Source: Candidatus Omnitrophota bacterium
GTDB taxonomy: Bacteria > Omnitrophota > Gorgyraeia > JABMRG01
DNA length: 13,925 bases
Assembly: GCA_013202935.1 (NCBI GenBank)
Contig: JABMRG010000083.1
Location: 1-13,925 of the forward strand
Direction: 5' to 3'
Position 1 is the stretch's first letter. Each line of letters opens with the position of its first letter. Below are positions 1-7,629 of the stretch, in pieces. The translations under genes were made by a program, and so were the position numbers. The notes under the pieces are model-generated. The model was not told the DNA's origin. It did no database searches and worked only from the letters and a program-made list of their open reading frames with translations.

Positions 1-1
1 A

Positions 2-397
2 AGTCTCTCAGGTGCGCTGGCACTTATTGTGGTTGTAATGTGTGTGCAGGCAAAACTGGCGCTTGTTCCATTTGATATGCCTGAGGCAGAGACAGAACTG
101 ATGGCAGGAGTATTAATAGAGTACTCAGGCGCACCCCTCGCAGTATATAGGCTTATGAAAAATATGCTTCTTTTTACACTTCCCTTTTTTATGATGATAA
201 TGTTTACAGGGGGATTTAGATTTGATGGTATACACCTGCTTTACAGTGTGCTAAAATATGTTGGTTTTGTAGCACTAATAACAGTGATAAGGAATACAAA
301 CCCCAGGGTAAGAATAGACCAGGCTGTAAGATTTTTCTGGGGGCCTATGACAATAATTGCCGTAATAGCTATCATATTAGCTTATAGAGGTTTGTAA
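2..397 (+). CDS. mbhM: Hydrogenase membrane anchor subunit, NuoH/MbhM/EchB-like (5' partial)
   Basis: This is the C-terminal 131 codons of a NuoH-family membrane subunit, which anchors the peripheral hydrogenase arm and forms the start of the ion path in the membrane. The open frame runs in from the left edge (codons from position 2), so the GTG at 29 is internal and is not the start. The family signature loop is clear: VPFDMPEAETE followed by a loop ending in EYSG, matching the PFDxPEAExE loop of NuoH, EchB and MbhM that faces the small-subunit side. At least three hydrophobic segments follow or flank it, including a C-terminal membrane helix just before the stop. The stop TAA shares its last base with the ATG of the next gene, so translation is probably coupled. 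The family assignment is firm. The mbhM name rests on the Mbh-like context. Confidence 0.9.
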   Translation, partial: SLSGALALIVVVMCVQAKLALVPFDMPEAETELMAGVLIEYSGAPLAVYRLMKNMLLFTLPFFMMIMFTGGFRFDGIHLLYSVLKYVGFVALITVIRNTNPRVRIDQAVRFFWGPMTIIAVIAIILAYRGL

Positions 398-831
398 TGA
401 GCGTAAAACTAAAAGCGTTACTAAAATCACCTTGGGTCTTTCATCTTTCAACAGGAAGCTGCAATAATTGTGACATCGAGGTGCTCGACTGTTTAACGCC
501 AAGGTTTGATATCGAACGATTTGGTATGCTTTTGGCAGGGAGCATACGTCATGCTGATGTGCTGCTTGTTACAGGTTCCTGCAATAGAAAGTCTGCTGCA
601 AGGCTAAAGACACTATATGAGCAGGCACCTAAGCCATGTCTTGTAGTTGCTATAGGCGAGTGCTCTATGTCAAGAGGCATGTTTATTGATAGCTATAATT
701 GTCCATTACCATTGGATAAGATTATTCCCGTTGATGCATATATACCAGGATGTCCGCCCAAACCAGAGGCAATTATCGCAGGAGCAGTCAAATTAATAAA
801 CAAAGTACAAAAATCAGTAACCAAAGTATGA
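397..831 (+). CDS. mbhJ: [NiFe] hydrogenase group 4 small subunit, NuoB/MbhJ/EchC-like
   Basis: This 144-aa protein is the electron-transferring small subunit, which carries the proximal [4Fe-4S] cluster next to the NiFe site. Cluster ligands expected for the NuoB family are visible: the CxxC pair C22/C25 in GSCNNCDIE, C89 in GECS, and C119 in PGCPPKPE. The length suits the short group 4 small subunits, which lack the C-terminal extension of uptake hydrogenases. There is no signal peptide, as expected for a cytoplasm-facing subunit. An extra cysteine, C62 in VTGSCNRKS, sits where relatives usually have VTGPVT or similar. The ATG overlaps the stop of the upstream anchor gene (TAATG). It is followed by a 146-base spacer with a palindromic element, unusual in this packed operon. 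Confidence 0.93.
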   Translation: MSVKLKALLKSPWVFHLSTGSCNNCDIEVLDCLTPRFDIERFGMLLAGSIRHADVLLVTGSCNRKSAARLKTLYEQAPKPCLVVAIGECSMSRGMFIDSYNCPLPLDKIIPVDAYIPGCPPKPEAIIAGAVKLINKVQKSVTKV

Positions 832-840
832 GAAGAAAAC

Positions 841-934
841 AGGGACAGTTTACAATAAGTCTGGGGACACTTTACAATAGCTTAATACATAGTAAAGTAA
901 GTAAAGTGTCCCCATGCTAGCGGCAACTGTCCCT
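841..934 (+). repeat. Nested inverted-repeat element (REP/MITE-like), 94 bp
   Basis: Two inverted repeats are nested in the spacer between the small-subunit and NuoC-like genes. The outer arms are AGGGACAGTT (841-850) and AACTGTCCCT (925-934), a perfect 10-bp match. The inner arms are GGGGACACTTTAC (863-875) and GTAAAGTGTCCCC (901-913), a perfect 13-bp match with a 25-base loop. The arms are separated by short unpaired spacers. No ORF lies inside. The form suggests a non-autonomous repeat of the REP/RAYT or MITE kind, or an mRNA-stabilising hairpin. It is not a typical intrinsic terminator because no T-run follows the right arm. The structure is seen directly. The mobile origin is inferred. 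Confidence 0.75.
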
Positions 935-977
935 GCAAAAGATTGTAATTCAGCAATACCTGCATGAAAGCAAAACC

Positions 978-1451
978 ATGAATAGAGAACAAGTTCTAGT
1001 AGACTTAAAAACACGATTTACCGAAGATATTATTGACACAATAGATAAATCCGAAAAGCGTGTCTATATTGAGATAAAACCCGAATCTATTACCAGGGTA
1101 GCAAGATATATATTTAAAGATCTTGGGGCTCGGTTTAACATAGCCTCTGGCGTAGATGTGAGGACCCATTTTGAGATTCTCTACCATTTTATTGTCGAAG
1201 ATATAAACCTTATAATCTCCTTAAGGGTAAAGCTTGATAAGAAAAAGCCTGAGATAGATTCTTTGGCAGTTATCTTTAAAGGTGCAAACTGGATTGAGCG
1301 TGAGATGCATGAGATGCTCGGCATAAACTTCAAAGGCCACCCTGATCTAAGAAGGCTGCTTCTGCCAGATGACTGGCCCGAGGGTGTTTATCCTCTAAGA
1401 AGAGATTATAAAGAATGGGACAAAGGTTCCATCAGAGATAGAGGGGTGTAA
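978..1451 (+). CDS. mbhK: Hydrogenase 30-kDa subunit, NuoC/MbhK/EchD-like
   Basis: This 157-aa soluble subunit packs against the large subunit in the peripheral arm; it binds no cofactor. The C-terminal half holds the NuoC signature: WIEREMHEMLGINFKGHP, then LRRLLLPDDWPEG and YPLRRDY. The N-terminal half (about residues 1-100) is the usual alpha/beta domain. The length fits stand-alone NuoC-type subunits of group 4 hydrogenases, with no fusion to the large subunit as occurs in HycE. The ATG at 978 was chosen because another ATG at 964 is out of frame; the Shine-Dalgarno is weak. The gene follows the palindromic element and its stop overlaps the ATG of the large-subunit gene (TAATG), so the two are probably translated together. 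Confidence 0.92.
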   Translation: MNREQVLVDLKTRFTEDIIDTIDKSEKRVYIEIKPESITRVARYIFKDLGARFNIASGVDVRTHFEILYHFIVEDINLIISLRVKLDKKKPEIDSLAVIFKGANWIEREMHEMLGINFKGHPDLRRLLLPDDWPEGVYPLRRDYKEWDKGSIRDRGV

Positions 1452-2632
1452 TGGGAAGAACGATAGTACCTATAGGTCCATACCATCCGCTTCAGGAAGA
1501 ACCGGAATTTTTTACCCTTACAGTTGAGGGTGAGAAGGTTGTAGATATAGACGTAGAGGTAGGCTACAATCATAGGGGCATTGAGAAGCTTTCTGAACAG
1601 AAAACCTTTGACCAGGCGGTATTTCTTGTAGAGAGGATCTGTGGCATATGTTCTACAAGTCATCCTTTTGCGCATGTAAGGGCTGTGGAGGATGTTATAC
1701 CAATGGAGGTGCCTGAAAGGGCAAAGTATATAAGGACTATAATAGCAGAGTCTGAGAGGCTACATTCGCACCTTTTATGGTTAGGGCTCGCAGGCCATTT
1801 CTTGGGATACAATACCGTATATATGTGGGCATGGAAACTAAGAGAAGAAGTGCTCGATGCTATGGAGATGATGACCGGCAACAGAAACAACTATGCTATG
1901 TTTAAGCCGGGAGGCGTAAGAAGAGACATAAATATAGAGATTGCCACAGAGGTTATACGAAAGATAGATTCTATAGTACCTACCCTTAATATGCTAAAGA
2001 AGGCGGTCATGGATGATCCGGTGCTCCATGCAAGGACAAAAGGTGTAGGGGTTCTTACCAAAGAGGAAGCAATCGATTACTGCGCACTGGGGCCCACATC
2101 AAGGTGTTCTGGTGTAGCAAGAGACTTAAGAAAAGACTCTCCATACGGTGCTTACGATAAGGTAGAATGGAATATGATAGTAACACAGAATGGAGACGTG
2201 TTTGACAAAGTGGTATTACGTGTTCTTGAGATGTATGAGTCTATTAAGATAATAAAAGAGTGCCTTCTTGGAATGCCGGAAGGTGAGATCGATGCGAACA
2301 TAAAGAGTATTCCTCCAGGTGAAGGCATAGGGCACATAGAGGCACCAAGGGGCGAGTGTTTTCATTATGTACGCAGTGATGGTACAAACACCCCAGAGAG
2401 GCATAAGGTACGCGCACCTACCTTTATGAATCTACCAACATATAAATCGACTATTATAGGAGAGACTATCTCTGATGCCACAATAATCCTTGCAGCTATA
2501 GATCCATGCTATTGCTGCACAGAGAGGATGGCTGTGCGGGACACTAAAGGCAAAAAGGTTTATAATGGCGAGGAGCTTATTAAGCTTTCTCAGGCAAAGA
2601 CAGAGAAACTAAAAGAGAAGTTTAAATGCTAA
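1451..2632 (+). CDS. mbhL: [NiFe] hydrogenase group 4 catalytic large subunit, NuoD/MbhL/EchE-like
   Basis: This 393-aa protein is the catalytic subunit, in which the NiFe(CN)2CO centre reduces protons to H2. Both nickel-binding motifs are intact: L1 is RICGIC (C64, C67) and L2 is DPCYCCTER (C353, C356, with an extra C355). The four cysteines separate it from complex I NuoD and from the cysteine-free hydrogenase-related complexes such as Mbx/Mbs. After CTER comes a 34-residue tail beginning MAVRD. In E. coli HycE a similar tail is cut by HycI after CTxR, so I predict processing between R359 and M360; a HycI homologue is encoded downstream. The gene overlaps its neighbours on both sides (1 base upstream, 7 bases downstream). 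The precise group 4 subgroup cannot be settled by eye. Confidence 0.95.
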   Translation: MGRTIVPIGPYHPLQEEPEFFTLTVEGEKVVDIDVEVGYNHRGIEKLSEQKTFDQAVFLVERICGICSTSHPFAHVRAVEDVIPMEVPERAKYIRTIIAESERLHSHLLWLGLAGHFLGYNTVYMWAWKLREEVLDAMEMMTGNRNNYAMFKPGGVRRDINIEIATEVIRKIDSIVPTLNMLKKAVMDDPVLHARTKGVGVLTKEEAIDYCALGPTSRCSGVARDLRKDSPYGAYDKVEWNMIVTQNGDVFDKVVLRVLEMYESIKIIKECLLGMPEGEIDANIKSIPPGEGIGHIEAPRGECFHYVRSDGTNTPERHKVRAPTFMNLPTYKSTIIGETISDATIILAAIDPCYCCTERMAVRDTKGKKVYNGEELIKLSQAKTEKLKEKFKC

Positions 2633-4278
2633 ACCTGAGTACATATTTTTTTAAGATTGATCAGCTTTCTATATTTGTGGGAATATTTATAGTATTCTTC
2701 TCTATCTTGACTATTATCTATTCATTCGGGTTTATGCGTAGACAAAAGGGCTTATTCAGCTACTATCTCTATGTAGTTCTTACGCTAGTAGCTTCACTCG
2801 GTGCGGTCTTCTCAAATAATCTTATACTTTTTATAGTATTCTGGGGATTCCTGGGGCTTCTTCTTTATCTTCTTATAGGTTATGGTAAGAAGGAGACTAC
2901 TAATTCTACGGCAAAGAAGGCGTTTATTATTATTGGTGGTACAGATGCTATTATGCTCTTAGGAATAGCCTTTGTCTGGCATATTACAGGGCTACTTCAG
3001 ATGGATAAGATGTCCATACCTCTTTCTACAAGGCCGGCGACCTTGGCATATTTATGCTTAGCAGCAGGCGCATTTGCAAAAGCAGGGGCTATGCCGTTTC
3101 ATACCTGGGTTCCTGACACAGCAGAGGATGCACCGACGCCGGTTGTAGCATTTTTACCAGCATCCCTTGATAAACTCTTGGGTATATATTTTCTTGCCAG
3201 AATTTCACTCGATATATTCCAGCTCAATCCTTCAATGAATATATTTCTGATGGCAATAGGCAGTTTTACAATAATGGCAGCTGTTATGATGGCATTAGTG
3301 CAACACGATCTTAAGAGATTACTTGGATATCATGCTGTAAGCCAGGTCGGATATATGGTATTAGGCATAGGCACAGCAAATCCGATAGGTATTGCAGGCG
3401 GGCTCTTTCATATGCTAAACAATACCATATATAAGTCATGCCTATTTTTTGGCGCAGGTGCTGTTGAGAAAGAGACAGGGACTACTGATTTGGGAAGATT
3501 GGGCGGATTGGCAAAGATAATGCCTATTACGTTTGTTACATTTTTACTGGCCTCATTGGCTATATCAGGTGTTCCGCCATTTAATGGTTTTGCGTCAAAG
3601 TGGCTTATATATCAGGGTATAATAGAGACAGCTAAAGCAGGAGGGCACCTATGGGTAATCTGGCTCATAGCTGCCATGTTTGGAAGCGCTCTTACATTAG
3701 CAAGCTTTATGAAGCTTGTGCATGCGGTTTTTCTAGGCCAGCCCTCCAGGAATATAAAAGTAAATGAGGAGCGCATTGTCGGCTCAAGCATGTTTGCACC
3801 GATGATTACACTCGCCTCTCTTTGTGTTATATTTGGTGTCTTTGCTTACCAGATACCGCTTAAGGTATTTATATTTCCCAGTATACGTATCTGGCCGAGG
3901 CTTTCTGGCGTATGGAATGCAGGGGCTGCTACTATTTTAATACTGGCTGGCATTGTAATCGGTTCTATAATATATCTGTTTAGCACAGCAGTTAAGACAA
4001 GACGTACCGAAAGCTTTGTTGGTGGAGAAGATGTAAAGTCACACCCTGATATGAGGGTATCTGGAACAGAGTTTTACAATACAATACAGGAGATAGGCCT
4101 GTTAAGGGTCATATATAAGCTTGCCAAGAAGAAGGTATTTGATCTTTATGATGTAGGTGAGAAAATAAGTTCTGGGTTTATTAAGGTTTTACGCTATATT
4201 CACAACGGCGTACTTCCTACATACCTTGGATGGTGCCTATTGGGTACGATAATATTATTTTGGATTCTTTTAAGGTAA
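2626..4278 (+). CDS. Antiporter-like membrane subunit, NuoL/MrpA N-terminal type
   Basis: This 550-aa polytopic protein belongs to the proton-translocating NADH:quinone oxidoreductase/MrpA antiporter family. Family marks include K152 in AFAKAGAMPFHTW, the following PDTAEDAPTP loop, K183 in ASLDKLLG, the broken-helix region near HAVSQVGYMVLG, and FHMLNNTIYKSCLFFGAGAV. The conserved TM5 glutamate of active antiporter subunits seems to be missing: the motif reads VFWGFLGLLLYLLIG with G74 where relatives have FWE. After about residue 460 the protein has a charged loop (FVGGED), an amphipathic stretch rich in lysine, and a final membrane helix, resembling a shortened lateral-helix arm of NuoL. The start overlaps the large-subunit stop by 7 bases. 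Together with the next gene it looks like a split MrpA. It may be closer to the second antiporter subunit of Mbs/Mbx-type complexes. Confidence 0.9.
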   Translation: MLNLSTYFFKIDQLSIFVGIFIVFFSILTIIYSFGFMRRQKGLFSYYLYVVLTLVASLGAVFSNNLILFIVFWGFLGLLLYLLIGYGKKETTNSTAKKAFIIIGGTDAIMLLGIAFVWHITGLLQMDKMSIPLSTRPATLAYLCLAAGAFAKAGAMPFHTWVPDTAEDAPTPVVAFLPASLDKLLGIYFLARISLDIFQLNPSMNIFLMAIGSFTIMAAVMMALVQHDLKRLLGYHAVSQVGYMVLGIGTANPIGIAGGLFHMLNNTIYKSCLFFGAGAVEKETGTTDLGRLGGLAKIMPITFVTFLLASLAISGVPPFNGFASKWLIYQGIIETAKAGGHLWVIWLIAAMFGSALTLASFMKLVHAVFLGQPSRNIKVNEERIVGSSMFAPMITLASLCVIFGVFAYQIPLKVFIFPSIRIWPRLSGVWNAGAATILILAGIVIGSIIYLFSTAVKTRRTESFVGGEDVKSHPDMRVSGTEFYNTIQEIGLLRVIYKLAKKKVFDLYDVGEKISSGFIKVLRYIHNGVLPTYLGWCLLGTIILFWILLR

Positions 4279-4282
4279 ATAT

Positions 4283-4831
4283 ATGATAGAACTATATATA
4301 CTACTAATATTTATGATCATAGGAGCGATAATAGCGATACAGGTAAAAGACCTGCTCTCATCTGTTGTTGCTGTTGGTGCAGTAGGATTGGGCCTTTCTA
4401 TAGTCTTTCTAATACTTAAGGCCCCTGATGTAGCTATTACACAGCTTGTAGTTGAGATATTGGCCCTTATTATATTGATAAGAGCGACTTTGAAGAAAGA
4501 CCTCCCCTTTTCTCCTACAGGCAGATGGTTTCTTAATACGCTTATTGCCATTGTATTTGTGGGGACATTCCTTACTGTAGCTTGTAAGGCTATAACAGAT
4601 CTGCCTCAATTTGGTTACCCTGCTATGAGGGTTGCAAAGATATATCTTGAGAAAGGGCTTCCTATGACAGGAGCCACAAACCTTGTAAGTTCTGTAATAC
4701 TCGATTTCAGGGCATATGATACCCTTGGCGAAGCAACTGTTCTTTTTACAGCGGTGATCGGCGTACTTACGCTGGTGCGAAAAGTAGGTAGGAAAAAAGA
4801 GGGTAAAACTATAAAGGAAGAGGACGAATGA
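4283..4831 (+). CDS. MbhD-MbhE fusion (MrpA C-terminal / DUF4040-like membrane subunit)
   Basis: This 182-aa membrane protein joins two parts that are separate genes in archaeal Mbh and the tail of MrpA in Mrp antiporters. Residues 1-70 carry the MbhD/DUF4040 pattern, with three helices and the motif KAPDVAITQLVVE. Residues 80-170 carry the MbhE-like pattern, with a helix near 83-101 and the signature VSSVILDFRAYDTLGEATVL leading into a last helix. The tail (170-182) is highly charged and cytoplasmic. These subunits bridge the MrpA- and MrpD-type channels in known Mrp and Mbh structures. The ATG lies 4 bases after the upstream stop, with TAAGG overlapping that stop as the likely ribosome binding site. 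Confidence 0.88.
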   Translation: MIELYILLIFMIIGAIIAIQVKDLLSSVVAVGAVGLGLSIVFLILKAPDVAITQLVVEILALIILIRATLKKDLPFSPTGRWFLNTLIAIVFVGTFLTVACKAITDLPQFGYPAMRVAKIYLEKGLPMTGATNLVSSVILDFRAYDTLGEATVLFTAVIGVLTLVRKVGRKKEGKTIKEEDE

Positions 4832-4832
4832 A

Positions 4833-5285
4833 ATGAGTCACGAACACGGAAAGGGCATGTCTATAATTGTTAAGACCATTACGCGCTTTACAGTAGGGCT
4901 CATATTTCTTTATGGTATATATATTGTGCTCCATGGCCATGTCTCTCCTGGAGGAGGTTTTGCAGGCGGTGTTATCATAGCGCTCTCATTCGTTCACCTT
5001 ATGCTTGCTTATGGTAAGGAGGCCGCCTTAAAGAAGCTATCAAAACGGGCAACCTCAATACTGGAAAGCACAGGGGCAATGCTCTTTCTATTGATAGCAT
5101 TATTAGGATTTACAGGTGGATACTTCTTCTTAAATTTCATAAACAAGGGCGAACCCTTTAAGCTGTTTAGTGCAGGTATAATACCTCTATGCAATATAGC
5201 CATAGCCCTTAAGGTCGGAGCCGGGCTATTTGCTATATTTGTAGCTTTGGTATTGCTTGATCTCGATTCGGAGAAGAAAGAATGA
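4833..5285 (+). CDS. mrpB: MrpB/MbhF-like antiporter subunit (MnhB family)
   Basis: This 150-aa protein has about four membrane segments and is a small subunit of the Na+/H+ antiporter module. The MnhB-domain signature HGHVSPGGGFAGGVIIA lies at residues 34-50, between the first two helices. The N-terminus MSHEHGKG is charged and His-bearing, then helix 1 starts around residue 12. The final helix ends in LVLLDLDSEKKE. Length and motif match MrpB and MbhF. The start ATG follows the stop of the upstream gene by one base, and its own stop overlaps the next start as ATGA. It is part of an unbroken mrp block in the order found in Mrp operons. Confidence 0.93.
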   Translation: MSHEHGKGMSIIVKTITRFTVGLIFLYGIYIVLHGHVSPGGGFAGGVIIALSFVHLMLAYGKEAALKKLSKRATSILESTGAMLFLLIALLGFTGGYFFLNFINKGEPFKLFSAGIIPLCNIAIALKVGAGLFAIFVALVLLDLDSEKKE

Positions 5286-5620
5286 TAATATACTTTCTAT
5301 GTTTAGTACTTTTTGCCATTGGGCTCTATTGCGTCTTAAGAAAGCGCAATATTATTAAGATTATAGTAGGTATTATCATATCAGAGTATGCCGCAAATCT
5401 ATTCTTTATATTGACCGCTTATCGCATAGGAGGAAGGGCCCCCATATTCCAAGAAGGAGTTGACATAACAAATATGGTCGATCCTTTGCCACATGCCCTG
5501 GTGCTTACCGCGATTGTTATAGGGCTTGCAACCACAGCTTTACTCGTTGCTATTGCTATGAGGATATATGAGAAATACGGCACGTTCGATATTACAAAGA
5601 TCAGGGAGCTTAACGGATGA
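5282..5620 (+). CDS. mrpC: MrpC/MbhG-like antiporter subunit (NuoK family)
   Basis: This 112-aa protein has three membrane helices and belongs to the NuoK/MnhC family. Key marks are the helix-2 acidic residue E35 in IISEYAANLFFIL, equivalent to the glutamate used in NuoK proton transfer, and the strongly conserved DPLPHALVLTAIVIG at residues 67-81, which in Mrp proteins reads DPLPQALVLTAIVIG. It sits between MrpB and MrpD homologues, as in Mrp and Mbh operons. The start overlaps the mrpB-like stop by ATGA and its stop overlaps the next start in the same way. The length is normal for the family, with a loop between helices 2 and 3 (GGRAPIFQEG). Confidence 0.94.
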   Translation: MIIYFLCLVLFAIGLYCVLRKRNIIKIIVGIIISEYAANLFFILTAYRIGGRAPIFQEGVDITNMVDPLPHALVLTAIVIGLATTALLVAIAMRIYEKYGTFDITKIRELNG

Positions 5621-7122
5621 GCAATATCTCTAGTATAATACCACTTTTTACAGCAATACCGCTTGGCGGGGCATTTGTAATCTCCCTTATAGGCAGGAAG
5701 GCACGGTGGATATCTGATCTATTGGCGATATTAACAGCGCTTGTAATCTGTGTACTTTCTCTATTGAGTGTACGTATATACAATATGTATGGTGTGCTTA
5801 CTTATAGCGTTGGCGGATGGATACCTCCTGTTGGTATAGGCATGGTCCTTGATGGTTTAACTACATTTATGTTAGTGGTTGTAAATCTTGTGGCCTTTTG
5901 TGTAGTCATATATTCGATAAACTATATGGAGAGATTTACCTCCAAGTGGAAATTCTATACATTGTTCTTCCTGATGGTTGCAGGGATGAATGGCGTTATA
6001 ATATCAGGTGATATATTTAACTTCTTTGTGTTTTTAGAGATAGCATCTGTTGCAAGTTATGCACTGGTAGCCTTTGGCACAGAGAAGCACGAGCTTGAGG
6101 CAGCCTTTAAATATGCTGTTATGGGAACAATCGGTTCTCTCTTTATCCTTTTGGGTATAGCTCTTCTTTACGGTTATACCTCTACATTGAATATGGCAGA
6201 TATGGCTAATGTCCTAGCCCAGAAGAACACAACCAACCTTACGCTTATGGTAAGCGTGATGTTTCTGATGGGGTTTGGCTTAAAGGCTGCAATTGTTCCT
6301 TTCCATGGATGGCTGCCTGATGCGCACCCTTCTGCGCCAGCGCCTATATCAGCGATGCTCTCAGGTGTATTGATAAAGTCTCTTGGTATATATGCCATTT
6401 GCAGGATCTTCTTTAATGTAATCGGAATAAGCCAGCCCATATCCTCTATATTGATGTTTCTGGGTGCACTATCAATGGTTGTAGGAGGGCTTCTGGCACT
6501 TGGGCAGTGGGATCTTAAGAGATTACTTGCGTATTCTTCTATAAGCCAGATAGGTTATATTGTACTGGCTATAGGTTTAGCAACACCTTTAGGAATATTG
6601 GCAGGGCTATTTCATTTATTTAACCACTCTATATTCAAGTCACTCCTCTTCTTAAACTCTGGCAGCGTCGAGTATATAACAGGCACACGTGACCTGAAGA
6701 AGATGGGAGGCCTTTCTCAAAACGCACCCTTTACGAGCACGATAAACCTTATAGGTTCCATGTCTATAGCTGGGATACCACCTTTTAGCGGTTTCTGGAG
6801 TAAGCTATTTATAATAGTGGCAGTTGTACAGGCAGGACGGTTTGGTTATGCATTCTGGGCTATACTGGTTAGTATATTGACGCTGGCCATGTATCTTAAG
6901 GTCACAAAGTATGCCTTTTCCGGAAGCTTAAAAGAGTCTTTAAAGCATATAAAGAAAGTTCCGGTATTTATGAAATTATCAATGGCTATACTTGCGGTTA
7001 TAACCTTAATAGGCGGGCTGCTCCTTGTACCTGGAGTAGATGAGCTATTTCTTAAGCCCGCAGCAGACACTATGTTGCAGGGCGTAAGATATTCAACAGG
7101 GATATTAACAGGGTTAAAATAA
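5617..7122 (+). CDS. mrpD: MrpD/MbhH-like antiporter channel subunit (NuoN/NuoL family)
   Basis: This 501-aa polytopic protein is the second antiporter-like channel. Unlike the NuoL-like subunit upstream, it keeps all classical charged residues: the TM5 glutamate E141 in FVFLEIASVASYALV, the TM7 lysine K223 in GFGLKAAIVPFHGWLPDAHP, and K254 in LSGVLIKSLG. The later half carries LLAYSSISQIGYIVLAIGLA and LFHLFNHSIFKSLLFLNSG, where the lysine falls in the TM12 region. Length matches MrpD/MbhH of about 500 aa with 14 membrane helices. It is ATGA-coupled to the mrpC-like gene and directly abuts the mrpE-like ATG. It is probably the working Na+/H+ channel of the complex; the ion used cannot be read from sequence alone. 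Confidence 0.95.
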   Translation: MSNISSIIPLFTAIPLGGAFVISLIGRKARWISDLLAILTALVICVLSLLSVRIYNMYGVLTYSVGGWIPPVGIGMVLDGLTTFMLVVVNLVAFCVVIYSINYMERFTSKWKFYTLFFLMVAGMNGVIISGDIFNFFVFLEIASVASYALVAFGTEKHELEAAFKYAVMGTIGSLFILLGIALLYGYTSTLNMADMANVLAQKNTTNLTLMVSVMFLMGFGLKAAIVPFHGWLPDAHPSAPAPISAMLSGVLIKSLGIYAICRIFFNVIGISQPISSILMFLGALSMVVGGLLALGQWDLKRLLAYSSISQIGYIVLAIGLATPLGILAGLFHLFNHSIFKSLLFLNSGSVEYITGTRDLKKMGGLSQNAPFTSTINLIGSMSIAGIPPFSGFWSKLFIIVAVVQAGRFGYAFWAILVSILTLAMYLKVTKYAFSGSLKESLKHIKKVPVFMKLSMAILAVITLIGGLLLVPGVDELFLKPAADTMLQGVRYSTGILTGLK

Positions 7123-7620
7123 ATGAAGAGTAGAATAGTATTATTTCTGATAGCATTTTTGGCTTGGGCCTTATTGACCTGGGTGCCGGATAAGCAGCAC
7201 CTCCTGGTGGGCCTATTTGTGGCCGGTTTTGTCTCATTTTTAACAGGAGATTTGTTCATAAAAAGGCCACGCCTTTTAAAACACCCTCTTCGTTACTGGT
7301 ATTTCTTCTTTCATTATCTGCCTCTGTTCTTGTGGGAATGCTTTAAGGCAAATATAGATGTTGCGTATAGGGTCTTACATCCCAAGCTGCCTATAAGCCC
7401 AGGCATTGTTAAAGTAAAGACCAGGCTTAAAAGTGATACAGCCCTTACATTCTTGGCAAATTCTATAACACTCACCCCAGGGACTATGACAGTTGATATA
7501 GATGCTGATAACGGAATTCTGTATATTCACTGGATCAATGTAAAGACAAAAGACGTAGATAAGGCTACCAAGATTATTGTAGAACGTTTTGAGAAAGTAT
7601 TAGAGAAGATTTTTGACTAA
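7123..7620 (+). CDS. mrpE: MrpE/MbhA-like antiporter subunit
   Basis: This 165-aa protein has an N-terminal hydrophobic region (about residues 5-45, two helices), a further hydrophobic stretch near residues 58-75, and a C-terminal soluble alpha/beta domain. The family motif LTFLANSITLTPGTMTVDI, followed by LYIHWINV, is present and is the clearest MnhE-domain mark. The start ATG directly follows the stop of the mrpD-like gene with no spacer. The length is normal for MrpE. In archaeal Mbh the homologue MbhA is encoded at the front of the operon with MbhB and MbhC; here E-F-G keep that internal order but lie after MrpD, as in bacterial mrp operons. Confidence 0.93.
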   Translation: MKSRIVLFLIAFLAWALLTWVPDKQHLLVGLFVAGFVSFLTGDLFIKRPRLLKHPLRYWYFFFHYLPLFLWECFKANIDVAYRVLHPKLPISPGIVKVKTRLKSDTALTFLANSITLTPGTMTVDIDADNGILYIHWINVKTKDVDKATKIIVERFEKVLEKIFD

Positions 7621-7629
7621 GGAAAGAAT

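Noticed and set aside
29..31. GTG at 29 as the true start of the first gene
   Set aside because: The frame is open to the left edge, and NuoH homologues have many more residues before the PFDxPEAE loop.
841..934. Intrinsic terminator between the small-subunit and NuoC-like genes
   Set aside because: No T-run follows the right arm, and the genes on both sides belong to one complex.
6846..7259. Long antisense open frames such as this one opposite mrpD/mrpE
   Set aside because: They are shadows of clearly conserved + strand genes and show no recognisable motifs.
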